Assembly: GCA_963720075.1 (NCBI GenBank)
Contig: CAVREG010000006.1
Coordinates: 1-64,000, forward strand
DNA: 64,000 bases
Direction of reading: 5' to 3'
DNA from: PALSA-188 sp963720075
GTDB taxonomy: Bacteria > Acidobacteriota > Terriglobia > Terriglobales > Acidobacteriaceae
The notes beneath the pieces are model-generated. The model did not search any database. It was given only the letters and a program-made list of their open reading frames with translations, and was not told the origin of the DNA. Below, one piece after another: positions 1 through 8,893 of this stretch; the first letter of the stretch is position 1, and each line of letters begins with the position of its first letter. The position numbers were made by a program, and so were the translations under genes.

Positions 1-1
1 G

Positions 2-653
2 GAGCGCAGTTCCGCGGCGGAGCCCGTCTTTCAACGGAAATACCTGCTGCCGATCGTCCTGGCGGTAACCGCCGGCGCCTTCAACCAACTCACCGGCATC
101 AAACGCATGTTTGTACTACTTGAATGACATTTTTGCCGCAGCCGGAGCCAGCAAATATTCGGCCGGCATGCAATCGGTCGTCATTGGATGCACCAACCTG
201 ATTTTCACTTTGATTGCCATGTCAATCATTGATCTGGTAGGCCGCAAAAAGCTATTGCTCGCCGGAACCGCGGGCATCTTCATCTTTCTCGCCGCGATAG
301 GAGAGATCTTCCACAGTGGCACGCATCAGGGCTGGCTGATCTGGCTGGTAATGGCGTTCATGGGATGCTTCGCCATGTCGCAGGGCGCGGTGGTATGGGT
401 GTACATCAGCGAAATTTTCCCTACGCGGGTTCGCGCCCAAGGGCAAGCGATTGGGGACATGAACTTTGTGGGTGATGAAATGCTTTGATCTCTTTTATTT
501 TTCCTGTGCTCGCCAAGAAGTCGAGCGCGACGCCCTTCTTTTTTTTTGCAGCCATGATGCGATTGACATCGTCCTCGTCGCGGCGATTTACCCGGGGAGA
601 CGAAGGGAGTCTCGTTGGAGAAACTGGAACAGCGGCTGGGACTCGCGGACTGA
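2..653 (+). pseudogene. Sugar-porter (MFS) transporter C-terminal half, frameshifted
   Basis: The remains of a sugar-porter family MFS permease, cut by the window start. Pieces in different frames follow the family order: a helix ending NQLTGIN, then YYLNDIF, then IIDLVGRKKLL (the loop RK motif), then SEIFPTRVRAQGQA, then a WVMNALISFIFPVLA-like piece, and finally the classic C-terminal tail ETKGVSLEKLEQRL ending at a TGA at 651-653. At least four single- or double-base shifts are needed to join them, near 101, 465, 477 and 592. Two of these look like one extra A in an AAA run. The intact gene would import a hexose or disaccharide by proton symport. It is either a decayed gene or a poorly sequenced stretch. 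Confidence 0.8.
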
Positions 654-709
654 TCCGATCAAAAATTACGGCTATTGACTTGAACCTAGATTGGATTCAA
701 TTTCGATAG

Positions 710-835
710 AGCATTTGCAGCGTTTATCTGGATGAGCTTTCACATAGGTTCAATCGTCCGCAAGATGATCATGCTTTCATGGAAACGGTTCGCCGATTAG
801 CAGGTTTCGCGCTCGCCGGACATTTAGGGTATTGA
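710..835 (+). mobile_element. IS1595-type transposase, C-terminal fragment
   Basis: A 41-codon open stretch ending in TGA at 833-835 encodes VYLDELSHRFNRPQDDHAF, which resembles the usual end of IS1595-family transposases (YLDEFxxRFNRR). No upstream transposase domain or terminal inverted repeat is visible, so it is only a remnant. It lies between the broken transporter and the broken toxin-antitoxin pair, which suggests past insertion activity here. The match is by motif memory only. Confidence 0.5.
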
Positions 836-1078
836 CTTCCGAAAAGGGCTTAGAGGGCTTCTTCTTAGCCTTTATCTCAGGTTTCTTTATGGCTCTTTTG
901 TTGAGCATCCGCCCGGAGCGCTTCATCGAATTGGCCTTTGTCGGCCTTCATACATAAACGCTACCAAAACAAGTGGATTAAATGTAACATTAGGTCGTAA
1001 TCGCAATACAGCATTGCATTTATGGCGTTACGGGTTAAACTCTTGTTAGATTCTAAACCCTCTCAAGGAGGTACGAGC
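836..1078. other. Gap without a recognisable gene
   Basis: No coding signal is convincing here. A good Shine-Dalgarno sequence (AGGAGG, 1066-1071) at its end precedes the degenerate antitoxin gene. Confidence 0.5.
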
Positions 1079-1541
1079 ACGAGGTACGAACAGCGAAGCC
1101 CCGCCATCGCCATTTCTCCGCAAGAGCAACGGAGATTAGCGAGATTTATGCAAAGCTTCGCGCAGCAGAAGCGAAGCTGATCGGGCCGGATGGCAAGACC
1201 GAGATTCTGCCTAACAACCTCTACTCATTCCTGCTTCGATTGCTGGCTGATTTGCGAGCAGGTCACTCCGTGACCATCTTGCAGAGCAAGCATGAACTCA
1301 CAACTGTCGAAGCTAGCAAGATTTTGGGAATGTCAAGACAGTTCCTCATCACTCTCCTAGAGAAAGGAGAAATCCCCTTCATTTAGTCGGCACGCATCGT
1401 CGTATGTATGTGCGTGATGTAATCGCGTACAAGGCAAAACGTGACATTACGCGTCGGGATACCCTCAACAACTTAGCCAAGCGAGAAGTCCCCAAAGGGG
1501 ATTACGACAAAATCCCAGATGATTTTCACTCAGGAAAATGA
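1079..1541 (+). pseudogene. Excisionase-fold (HTH) antitoxin, frameshifted
   Basis: Antitoxin of the type that pairs an excisionase-like helix-turn-helix with a PIN toxin. The recognisable core is LIGPDGKTEILPNNLYSF, then ELTTVEASKILGMSRQFL and LLEKGEIPF, then in a second frame LVGTHRRMYVRDVIAYKAKR, ending in TGA at 1539-1541. One base is missing near 1381, where PFH-LVGTHRR would be expected. An upstream part (ISPQEQRRLARF) lies in a further frame, and an ACG rather than ATG sits 7 nt after AGGAGG (1066-1071). The intact protein would bind its own promoter and neutralise the PIN toxin that overlaps its stop codon. Confidence 0.7.
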
Positions 1542-2079
1542 ATATTCCGCGGTTTTAGATGCATGTGTTCTTGTGCCAGCCTCACTTTGCGATCTTCTAT
1601 TGCGGCTTGCGGAAAAACGAGCAATGTACCGACCGTTATGGAGCGAGCAGATAATGGCAGAGATGACTAAGACCCTGCGAACGAAACTAAAACGTACCGT
1701 TGTTGAAGCCGAACATAGGCGCGACCAAATGAATGCAGCGTTCCAGAGGCTACGGTTACTGTGCCGCCTGAATTGCTCCGAGCGGTCGAGTGTATTCCAG
1801 ACAAAGACGACAGACACTGCTAACTGCTGCAATCATGGCACGTAGAACGCAATCGTTACACAAAACACGAGGCATTTTCCGAAGGAATGTCTTGACAAGT
1901 ACGGAGTGCTTTGTCAGACGGCGGATGATTTCTTGATTCACCAATACCACCTGTGCGAACAGATGATATTGGACAAGCTTGACGATCAGGGTGCAGGTAT
2001 CTCTCAAGACCGAGCATTCGTGATTTCAAGCTTAAGAATTTCCGCTCCTGGATTTGTGAAGCTTTTGGAGGCTCAGTGA
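1538..2079 (+). pseudogene. PIN-domain toxin (COG1569-like), frameshifted
   Basis: Companion toxin of the preceding antitoxin, normally an Mg-dependent RNase. The first part reads YSAVLDACVLVPASLCDLL, which carries the first PIN acidic residue, and WSEQIMAEMTKTLR. A second frame reads VPPELLRAVECIPDKDDRH. A third reads AIVTQNTRHFPKECLDKYGV followed by QTADDFLIHQ, and closes with ISAPGFVKLLEAQ and TGA at 2077-2079. At least two shifts (near 1752 and 1830) break it, and the expected ATG at 1538, which overlaps the antitoxin stop as ATGA, is itself out of frame. A non-functional toxin beside a non-functional antitoxin is the usual outcome when such a module decays. Confidence 0.7.
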
Positions 2080-2154
2080 GGATGAGTAAATGGCGCGTCT
2101 CACCGGAATTGTTCGCCGACCTGTCACCGTCACTAACGTAATCAGATATCGGTG

Positions 2155-2982
2155 TCAAATGAATAGTGGTGAAAACCTACTTTCGAAGGCGGGCCACAAC
2201 GCTTCGACACGCGCGGGTTCAGAAACCCACTGGATGCTATCAGGATCGGCCGCGAACTGCTCATACATGGGTGTGTTGTGATCCAGGCCCAGTTCCGGGT
2301 AGAGGCGCGGGTCTCGAATCGCAAGACTGGAGGATAGATAAGAAGGATTGGATTCCCAGTGGATGTTCCGCTCAGAATCAAGAACAGGAAACCAAGCCAG
2401 ACCATGGTGCGCTCGAATCGCGTCGTAAACAAACCCGTATTGACGATCGCACCATGCACCGAACATCATGCGGTGTTCTGGATCGGCATTGATGACGCTA
2501 TGCGCCCATCCTGGAGGAACAACTACCTTGTCTCCGGGGTCAGCCGATACTGCAAAACAGCGGCCAGGATCATCGCCGGCGCTCTCTTGCGCGTAGATAA
2601 TTGCGCGCCCCTCCCAAATTTCGAACAACTCCGGCGTTGACCACCCGCAGTGGGGCGCGACGGCATGGACATGGCCCTGGCTCCGAACCGGTTCATCTCC
2701 GAGCTGCCCACCGGCATACACCACGACGCCGAATAAGAGCATGCGGCGCTCTAACTCCTCGCGGTGTTCTTGGCGGCCGACGTCCATCACAATCGAGTAA
2801 ACCGGGTCCGGGCCCTGGCATTCGCGATCACGCAAGCTGGCCCGTATGTCGTCGAGACGGCGGAACTCCGGCTTCGGCCCGAAGACGCCGTCGCCATAGG
2901 TAAATCGGAGGCTATCGTCGGCGCTATGCACACCAAGCTTTGGATCGAACCTGGGCGAAGCCAGCGGGCCAAGGGATATCAC
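2155..2982 (-). CDS. Cupin protein of the phosphoglucose isomerase (GPI) type, second of pair
   Basis: A 275-residue cupin. GTG at 2982 is chosen because it overlaps the stop of the upstream gene (GTGA), which indicates translational coupling; the open frame extends further upstream but only inside the neighbour. The cupin core carries SQGHVHA (His104, His106), a glutamate in the following ELFEIWEG, and PPGWAHSVIN (His161), which matches the metal-binding H-x-H...E...H layout of archaeal-type phosphoglucose isomerases. It is longer than the classical enzyme (about 190 residues), with extra N- and C-terminal segments. It may isomerise a sugar phosphate or a free keto/aldo sugar. Two different members in tandem suggest related rather than identical substrates. 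Confidence 0.7.
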   Translation of the reverse strand: MISLGPLASPRFDPKLGVHSADDSLRFTYGDGVFGPKPEFRRLDDIRASLRDRECQGPDPVYSIVMDVGRQEHREELERRMLLFGVVVYAGGQLGDEPVRSQGHVHAVAPHCGWSTPELFEIWEGRAIIYAQESAGDDPGRCFAVSADPGDKVVVPPGWAHSVINADPEHRMMFGAWCDRQYGFVYDAIRAHHGLAWFPVLDSERNIHWESNPSYLSSSLAIRDPRLYPELGLDHNTPMYEQFAADPDSIQWVSEPARVEALWPAFESRFSPLFI

Positions 2983-3545
2983 GGGTTCGTCCCTGCAGTC
3001 GTAAAGACGGCAACACCCTGTTCTTCGGTGATTCGCGCACCAAATCCGCGGCCGCCTGCGATTTCGTAGTCGTGGCCAGCATCGCTCGGCCAGCAAGCGA
3101 CGAATCGAAGGGGCGGGTCTCCGGTATTTACCACGCGGTGTGCGACGTTGCCCGCGATGTAGTGCAGGCTCCCGGGCTTCATGTCTTCAAACCAGGTGTG
3201 CCCGGCACTGTCCTTCAACAGTAGTTTCCCGCTGCCGGCGACCGTGCCATAGAACTCCGCTCGATCGCCGATGACGTGCCGGTGCCCGTGGGTCATGAAG
3301 TATTCTTTCCCGATGCGGCCGGGTTGAATTTCGGTGGTTCCCCAGAACAAACCGCCCTCGGTGCCGGGGGGAACGGGTTCCCACCACCAGACCCGGTAGA
3401 CTATTGTCTCGGGATCGAGCAGCTGCCAGGCTTGCTGATTTTCGAAGATTCCTTTAAGTTGTCCAAGCTTCTTTTCGGACGAGCGAAGACCGGACACTTG
3501 CATCGCGCCGTCGGCCCAGTTCACGAACGCGAAGACAGGGTTCAT
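2979..3545 (-). CDS. Cupin-type glucose-6-phosphate isomerase-like protein
   Basis: A 188-residue single-cupin protein, the size of archaeal cupin phosphoglucose isomerases. The metal ligands fall at His88 and His90 (THGHRH), Glu97 (AEFYG) and His136 (NVAHRVVN), the same spacing and, as I recall, the same numbering as the Pyrococcus furiosus enzyme. It would interconvert glucose 6-phosphate and fructose 6-phosphate, or act on a related sugar phosphate, in the cytoplasm. It is first in a two-gene operon with the longer cupin, and it diverges from a ROK sugar kinase gene, which fits a kinase-plus-isomerase step. It is intact although the genes on both sides are broken. Confidence 0.75.
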   Translation of the reverse strand: MNPVFAFVNWADGAMQVSGLRSSEKKLGQLKGIFENQQAWQLLDPETIVYRVWWWEPVPPGTEGGLFWGTTEIQPGRIGKEYFMTHGHRHVIGDRAEFYGTVAGSGKLLLKDSAGHTWFEDMKPGSLHYIAGNVAHRVVNTGDPPLRFVACWPSDAGHDYEIAGGRGFGARITEEQGVAVFTTAGTNP

Positions 3546-3583
3546 AATGAAATACGCTACTCGAACCAGGTTCTCAAATGCAA

Positions 3584-3606
3584 ACCAAAAAGAACATAAT
3601 TTTGGT
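3584..3606. promoter_or_regulatory. Candidate operator palindrome between cupin and ROK genes
   Basis: A perfect inverted repeat with 7-bp arms (ACCAAAA and TTTTGGT) and a 9-bp spacer lies in the 126-bp divergent intergenic region. Size and placement suit a dimeric regulator that controls both the cupin pair and the kinase, but no regulator gene is present in the window. Confidence 0.4.
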
Positions 3607-3671
3607 CTTTTGATGCCTAAAACGACTATTATTGAAGCTTTTCTACAGCTAAAGCGCTTGTTTCTCTGAAT

Positions 3672-4612
3672 ATGACACGACCTGCGATTGGTATTGATTT
3701 AGGGGGCAGCCACGCCACGATTGCCGTCGTCGAGGACGACAAACTGCTGGCATCCCAACAAGTTTCGCTCGACTCCTCACTGGCACTTCTACCCTCGCTC
3801 GCTCTTTTTGCAACGGTAATACGCGCACTGCTGGGCGAACTACACATGAACGCTGCTGATTGCGAAGGGGTGGCACTCGGATTCTGTGGGCTTGCCGATG
3901 CGCGCCTTGGCCGCGTGGTGTCAACCAACAAGAAGTACGAAGATGCGCCTTTGATCGACTTCATCGGCTGGTGCAATCGCGAGTTCGGATTGCGTTTCGC
4001 CATCGAGAACGATGCGCGGATGGCACTGCTGGGCGAACGTCATGCCGGAGCTGCACAAGGTTGCGACGATGTTGTCATGATCACGTTGGGCACCGGTATC
4101 GGTGGCGCGGCCATGATCGAAGGCAAACTGCTGCGAGGAAAGCACGCACAGGCCGGGTGCCTGGGTGGACACTTACCAGCGAAAGTCGGCGGCCGACCAT
4201 GCACCTGCGGTGCCATCGGATGCCTGGAGGCCGAAGCCTCCGGATGGGCGTTGCCAATTATGGCGCGGGACTGGAAAGGCTTTACTGCCAGTGCGTTGTC
4301 CAAGGCCGGGACGATAAATTTCCGGCGCTCTTCGAACTGGCAGATTCAGGCGATCAGGTCGCGAGCGAGATCCGCGATTACTGTTTGAAAGTCTGGGCAA
4401 CCGGAGCGGTGGGATTGATCCATGCATACGATCCGGAACGGATTGTAATGGGTGGTGGCGTGATGCGCCGCGCGGGTCTGATACTTCCTTATATTCAAGC
4501 TTACGTAAATAAGCATGCATGGACTCCCTGGGGCAAGGTGCAGGTCGTGGCCGCACAATTGGGCAACGATGCCGGCCTTTTCGGAACCGTCCCGCTGCGA
4601 CAGGAACCGTGA
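3672..4612 (+). pseudogene. ROK-family sugar kinase, one frameshift
   Basis: A ROK kinase that phosphorylates a hexose or N-acetylhexosamine with ATP. The N-terminal part has the phosphate-binding start GIDLGGSHATIAVV, the sugar-binding ENDARMALLGE, a phosphate loop TLGTGIGGAAM and the ROK zinc motif CTCGAIGCLE with an upstream GGHLP. Near 4300-4312 the frame shifts by one base, and the C-terminal part (ALFELADSGD, then YDPERIVMGGGVM, then NDAGLFGTV) continues to a stop at 4610-4612. Both halves are otherwise well preserved, so this is either a very recent mutation or a sequence error. It diverges from the cupin isomerase genes. Confidence 0.8.
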
Positions 4613-5419
4613 ATGCGCATGACAAAACAGTTTCCCAATGCTCAGGTTTCGCGTCCGTGCTGGAAATGAGAACCTGCGTTCTTAAATTTTCGCAGCGACG
4701 CTCTCGCGCATCGTGGCGATGTCTTGCTGTTCGCACCCCCGGAATTCGGAACCCTCGAGCGTGTGCCGCTGCTGTTGCTATTACACGGAGTGTATGGCTG
4801 CCAGTGGAATTGGTGGCTGAATGGCGATGTCGTTTCGGTCGCGCTGGAGATGCTCCGCGATGGAAGTATGCTTCCGATGATGATCGCCATGCCGTCAGAC
4901 GGCCTTTGGGGAGACGGAACCGGATACGTTCCTCACGCGAACGCTAACTACGAAAAATGGATTGTAGACGATGTCCCGTGCTGCTTGCGTGAGCTGTTTC
5001 CGCAATTGCATCCTGAGAAATTTTTTATCGCGGGGCTTTCGATGGGCGGCTATGGCGCGATGCGGTTAGGCATGAAGTATCCGTCGCGGGTGCAAGGGAT
5101 TTCCGGCATTCCTCGATCACGCAGGTCGCTCAACTCTCCCAGTTCATTCCCTTTCCCCCGCGGCATTTCAGTATGCGGGCGAACTGGATACGGACCTGCT
5201 GCACTGGGCGAAAATCAACCACGAGCATATTCCCCCCTTACGGTTTGATTGCGGAACCGGCGATCCTCTGATTGAAGCCAATCGCGAACTTCATCGCGCC
5301 CTGACGCGAATGAATGTGCGTCATGAGTACCAGGAATTCCCGGCGGCCACGATTGGCCGTATTGGACCGAGCACGTTCGTCAGACGCTCGCCTTCTGTAA
5401 GGTTGTTCTCTCCGGTTAG
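4613..5419 (+). pseudogene. Esterase of the alpha/beta-hydrolase (esterase D) type, disrupted
   Basis: Immediately follows the ROK gene and fits a putative esterase family (PF00756-like) hydrolase. Visible pieces are an oxyanion-region LLLLHGVYGCQWNWW, then MPSDGLWGDGTGY, and the nucleophile elbow GLSMGGYGAM. After shifts near 5105 and 5160 come LLHWAKINHEHIPPL and GTGDPLIEANRELHRAL (catalytic Asp region), and after another near 5345 HDWPYWTEHVRQTLAF (catalytic His). An in-frame TGA also interrupts the N-terminus at 4667-4669. Intact relatives deacylate sugars or small esters. With at least three lesions it is probably inactive. Confidence 0.7.
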
Positions 5420-5423
5420 TGAC

Positions 5424-6552
5424 CTATTTCACCGCACCGACGGCGAACGCCGGCATCGGCATCCGAACTATTTTCGGAAAATAGATGCCGGTATTCGCCT
5501 CCAGTTTTTTCGGCTTCATGGTGTTGCAGACGTAGGTGAACATCAACTCCCCAGGCTTTTCAAATTCAGGGTGCTCCTTACCGGCATAGCAGAAGGTATC
5601 GGCGTCATAGCCGGGAGAGTTCTTCTGCAATTCAGGGATTCGGTAGATGACCTCGCCGTCGCTCCACGGCCCGGTCATGTCCGGCGATGTGCGAAGAATT
5701 ACCTTGTCGGAAAAAATCTGCGGATCAACCATCACTGCGATCCACTTTTTCAGTTCCGGGTGGTAGCGCACCGACATCTCGGAGGCGCCTTTACTCATGA
5801 TGATTTTCGCCTTCGCCGGCTCAATCCCATCGTGCCATTGGTCGTCGCTGCCAAGGTACTGCAAGTTCTTCTTCGGATCGTCGAGCCCCTTCAGAGGAAT
5901 GCGCGTAAGGATTTGCGGCCGGCTTCCCTGTTCGTACAAAGTGAAGATGTATAGATAATCGTGCGCGATCAGCGCCGAAGCGGAGGGATTGGCGTGCACG
6001 CTCTCCGGCACGAGCGGGAAGTAGGAAACTTTCCAGTTCTGCGGATTGTCCTCTCAGCCCGGTAACGCGCGCCATGTCGGTTCCACAAACTTCGAACCCC
6101 AGCGCGAACGCATTTGAATTTGGCGCATTGCGAACGCAGAGCAGGGTGATCCACAACTCATGGTCATGCTCTGCGCCATCGAGCGCCCAATAGTACGTGC
6201 CGTTATTCTGCTGCGGTTTAAAGAAGCTATCGCGATCGCCTTTGGCATCGCGTCGAATCGTGTAGTCAATCTTCCACTGACCGTTCTTGCACGTGGAAAT
6301 CCCGATGGTGTTGTGTACCATCTGCGGTACATCTCCCGTGACTTGCCGCTTATCGCCATATAGGGTGTCGCCGAAGATCCACACGTCACGGCCATCTTGC
6401 ATCGGAATCGAGTAGGCGGCGTCGGCTCCGACCCACCCCTGCTGAAAAGGAAATGATGGAGCGCAGTCGAAGTGAGGCAGGTCTTTCGCGAAGACCGAAA
6501 TCGCGGAAAATAGAACGAAAAAAGGAACGATCCATCTGACAATCTTTCGCAT
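5424..6552 (-). pseudogene. Secreted DUF4185-like beta-propeller protein, one frameshift
   Basis: The start at 6552 gives a clear signal peptide (MRKIVRWIVPFFVLFSAISV) followed by DVWIFGDTLYGDK, the hallmark of the DUF4185 / five-bladed propeller glycosidase-like family. Further propeller strands follow (TYYWALDGAEHDHELWI). Near 6050 one base shift joins this to a second frame beginning EDNPQNWKVSYFPLVPE and running through TSPDMTGPWSDGEVIY to a stop at 5424-5426. Everything except the junction is well conserved in style, so this may be a sequencing error or a fresh mutation. Likely role: an extracytoplasmic carbohydrate-active or carbohydrate-binding protein. Confidence 0.65.
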
Positions 6553-6841
6553 TGGGAAATCCTAAATGTGCGCAGTCCGTCGCGCACGGGGAATGATGAT
6601 TTTTGCCGGCGTTCCGGAAGAATCAGCCGGAACGCGATTCACTGCACGAATTCGATTGAATCTTTCGCCGCCTGAATGGTTCAGCCAAAGCCCTGAGCGG
6701 CGCACTACCACGAGGTTTCAGTCCATTTCATGGCATTGGAACATCACTGATTCGGCGTTGACTTGGGACGCAAATCACTATATATGTGCGAATGTCTGAC
6801 AAACAAGTGGCGAACACTCATTGTCCGCAAAAGAGCCTGAG
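6553..6841. other. Divergent intergenic region
   Basis: About 290 bp between the DUF4185-like gene (leftward) and the lactonase operon (rightward). It should hold both promoters, but I could not assign convincing -35/-10 pairs or a repeat. Confidence 0.4.
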
Positions 6842-7684
6842 ATGCGGCCTCAAATTCCGCTGGAACAGTTCGAGATATTTGCCGAGGGACTCGATCATCC
6901 GGAGGGACTCGCCTTTGATGCTGATGGAAACCTTTGGGCGGGTGGCGAACTTGGGCAGGTCTACAGGATCAGTCCAAAGGGCAAGGTTCGTACCGTCGTC
7001 ACGCTTGGAGGCTTTAATCTTGGCCTCACATTCTCCGCGAAGCAGGACTTATTCGTTTGCAACTTCAAGCTCGGCGCCTTGATACAACTCGACCGCTCAG
7101 GCAAAACCATCCGGTCATGGGAGAGAGCAGGGCAATACCGTCTCCGCAATCCGAATTTCTCGGTGTTCGATACCGAAGGCAATATTTATTTCAGCGATTC
7201 CGGAGCGTTCAACCAAAACGATGGATTTCTCTTCGTTCTTCGACCGCACGGCAAGATCGAGCAACTGCTCGATCATCTTGCGTTTCCCAACGGGCTCTCT
7301 CTGAGCGCCGATGAAAAGGCGTTGTACGTTGTGCAAAGCACAAAAGACAACGTGCTGGCGGTGCCGATCCTGAAATCCGGTTCGATTGGAAAGGCACGAG
7401 TCTATGCTTCGGGATTGCACAATGTGCCGGACGGCGCAGCCCTCGACGCGCAGGGCAATCTGTATGTGACCTGTTATGCCTCACACAACGTGTACCGGGT
7501 CACGCCGCATGGGAAGGTCTCGCTATTTGCCGCGGATCGGGAAGGAACGATGATCGCGAGTCCCACCAACCTGGCGTTCGGGGGCACGAACTTCGATGAA
7601 ATGTATTTTGCCAACTTGAGCCGCTGGCATATCTGCCGGGCTCGGGTTGGAATCAAGGGGCAACCGCTTGCCAACCAGCGCTAG
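6842..7684 (+). CDS. SMP-30/gluconolactonase-like protein
   Basis: A 280-residue six-bladed propeller of the SMP-30/LRE family, which hydrolyses sugar lactones (aldonolactone to aldonate) using a bound divalent metal. The propeller signature is repeated: GLDHPEGLAFDADGNLWAGG, FDTEGNIYFSDSG, FPNGLSLSADEKALYVV and VPDGAALDAQGNLYVTCYA. These contain the Glu/Asn/Asp metal-ligand positions. I chose ATG 6842; a TTG at 6821 in the same frame is the alternative. No signal peptide, so it is cytoplasmic. It heads a + strand series with the dehydratase (15-bp gap), GH38-like and SDR genes, which fits the lactonase step of an oxidative sugar pathway. Confidence 0.75.
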   Translation: MRPQIPLEQFEIFAEGLDHPEGLAFDADGNLWAGGELGQVYRISPKGKVRTVVTLGGFNLGLTFSAKQDLFVCNFKLGALIQLDRSGKTIRSWERAGQYRLRNPNFSVFDTEGNIYFSDSGAFNQNDGFLFVLRPHGKIEQLLDHLAFPNGLSLSADEKALYVVQSTKDNVLAVPILKSGSIGKARVYASGLHNVPDGAALDAQGNLYVTCYASHNVYRVTPHGKVSLFAADREGTMIASPTNLAFGGTNFDEMYFANLSRWHICRARVGIKGQPLANQR

Positions 7685-7699
7685 CTGCCCGGAGAATCA

Positions 7700-8893
7700 A
7701 TGAAAATTACCGACATAGGCTGGACTCCCGCCTTTATACCGATTGAAGCACCCTTGCGGTATTCAGTCGGATCGCATCCGGGATTTTCACGCATCATTAT
7801 CGAGATGAAAACCGACGAAGGCATCACCGGCCTGGGCGAGTGTTATTCAGGCGCAAGCCGTGCCGGACAGCTCGCGGACCTGAAACCGCTGTTGATCGGC
7901 GAAGATCCGATGAACCTCGAGCGGATTCGCTGGAAGCTGGCAGCGCCGAGTTCGGTAAAACTTTTCGGCCACGCTCTGGGGTTCGCCGGACTTGAGTTCG
8001 CGATCCTTGATATTCAAGGGAAAGCTTTGAATCGGCCGGTGTGCGATCTGCTCGGCGGACGGATTCGCGACGAGATTGCGTTTTCCGCCTACCTTTTCTA
8101 TCGCTATCCGAATGACGAGGGGGCTGGCGAAGTATCGAACATCCGCCAGATGGTTGATTTTGCCAAAGCACTCGTCAGCAAATACGGCTTCAAGACCTTG
8201 AAGTACAAGAACGGCGTGCTCCCTCCTGACGAAGAGGTAGAGACGTTCATCGCGTTGCGCAAGGAGTTCCCCAAACACCGCATCCGGCTGGATCCCAACG
8301 CGGTGTGGACGATTACGACCGCCATTGACGTCGCGCGACGGCTGCACGATTACAACGTAGAGTACCTGGAAGATCCGGTGTGGGGCCTGCGTGCGATGCA
8401 GCGGGTGAATGCAAAGGCGCCATGGGTGACATTGGCGTCGAACATGTCGGTGTTCGCGTTCGAGGATCTCGCCCCCACCGTGATGTCCAATGTGCTCGAT
8501 GTCGTTCTGCTCGATCCGCACTGGTACGGAGGCATCCATCGCGCCAAGCTCGCAGGCCAGATCTGCGAGGCGATGGGCGTGGACGCGGGCATGCACAGCG
8601 GAGCAGAATTTGGGATTTCGCAGGCAGCCATGCTTCACCTCGCGGCAAGCCTGCCGAATCTGGTGCTGGCCCCAGACTCGCATTACCACCATCTGACGGA
8701 CGACATTATCGAGGGCGGCAAGATGCAATATAAGAATGGAGCGATGGCCGTGCCGACCGGTCCAGGGCTTGGGGTGACGCTCGATCGCGACAAACTGGCT
8801 CGCTATCACGAGCTCTCGAAACGTCAGGAGATGGGCACATGGACGGACGATCCGCGTCGCCCGGGTGCGGTGATCACGCAGCCCAAATGGTAA
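7700..8893 (+). CDS. Enolase-superfamily sugar acid dehydratase (glucarate dehydratase-like)
   Basis: A 397-residue mandelate racemase/muconate-lactonizing type enzyme. Catalytic positions follow the glucarate dehydratase subgroup: Lys168-x-Lys170 (LKYKNG), Asp198 (RLDPNAVW), Glu224 (YLEDPVWG), Asn248 (LASNMSV) and Asp272 with His299 (LLDPHW, MHSGAEFGIS). It would abstract a proton alpha to a carboxylate and dehydrate an aldonic or aldaric acid to a 2-keto-3-deoxy acid. It sits between the lactonase and the GH38-like gene, whose start overlaps its stop, so they are co-transcribed. The exact acid substrate cannot be read from the sequence. Confidence 0.8.
   Translation: MKITDIGWTPAFIPIEAPLRYSVGSHPGFSRIIIEMKTDEGITGLGECYSGASRAGQLADLKPLLIGEDPMNLERIRWKLAAPSSVKLFGHALGFAGLEFAILDIQGKALNRPVCDLLGGRIRDEIAFSAYLFYRYPNDEGAGEVSNIRQMVDFAKALVSKYGFKTLKYKNGVLPPDEEVETFIALRKEFPKHRIRLDPNAVWTITTAIDVARRLHDYNVEYLEDPVWGLRAMQRVNAKAPWVTLASNMSVFAFEDLAPTVMSNVLDVVLLDPHWYGGIHRAKLAGQICEAMGVDAGMHSGAEFGISQAAMLHLAASLPNLVLAPDSHYHHLTDDIIEGGKMQYKNGAMAVPTGPGLGVTLDRDKLARYHELSKRQEMGTWTDDPRRPGAVITQPKW

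Noticed and set aside
4173..4736. 187-codon minus-strand frame over the ROK kinase end
   Set aside because: Runs through the conserved ROK zinc motif on the other strand and shows no family similarity.
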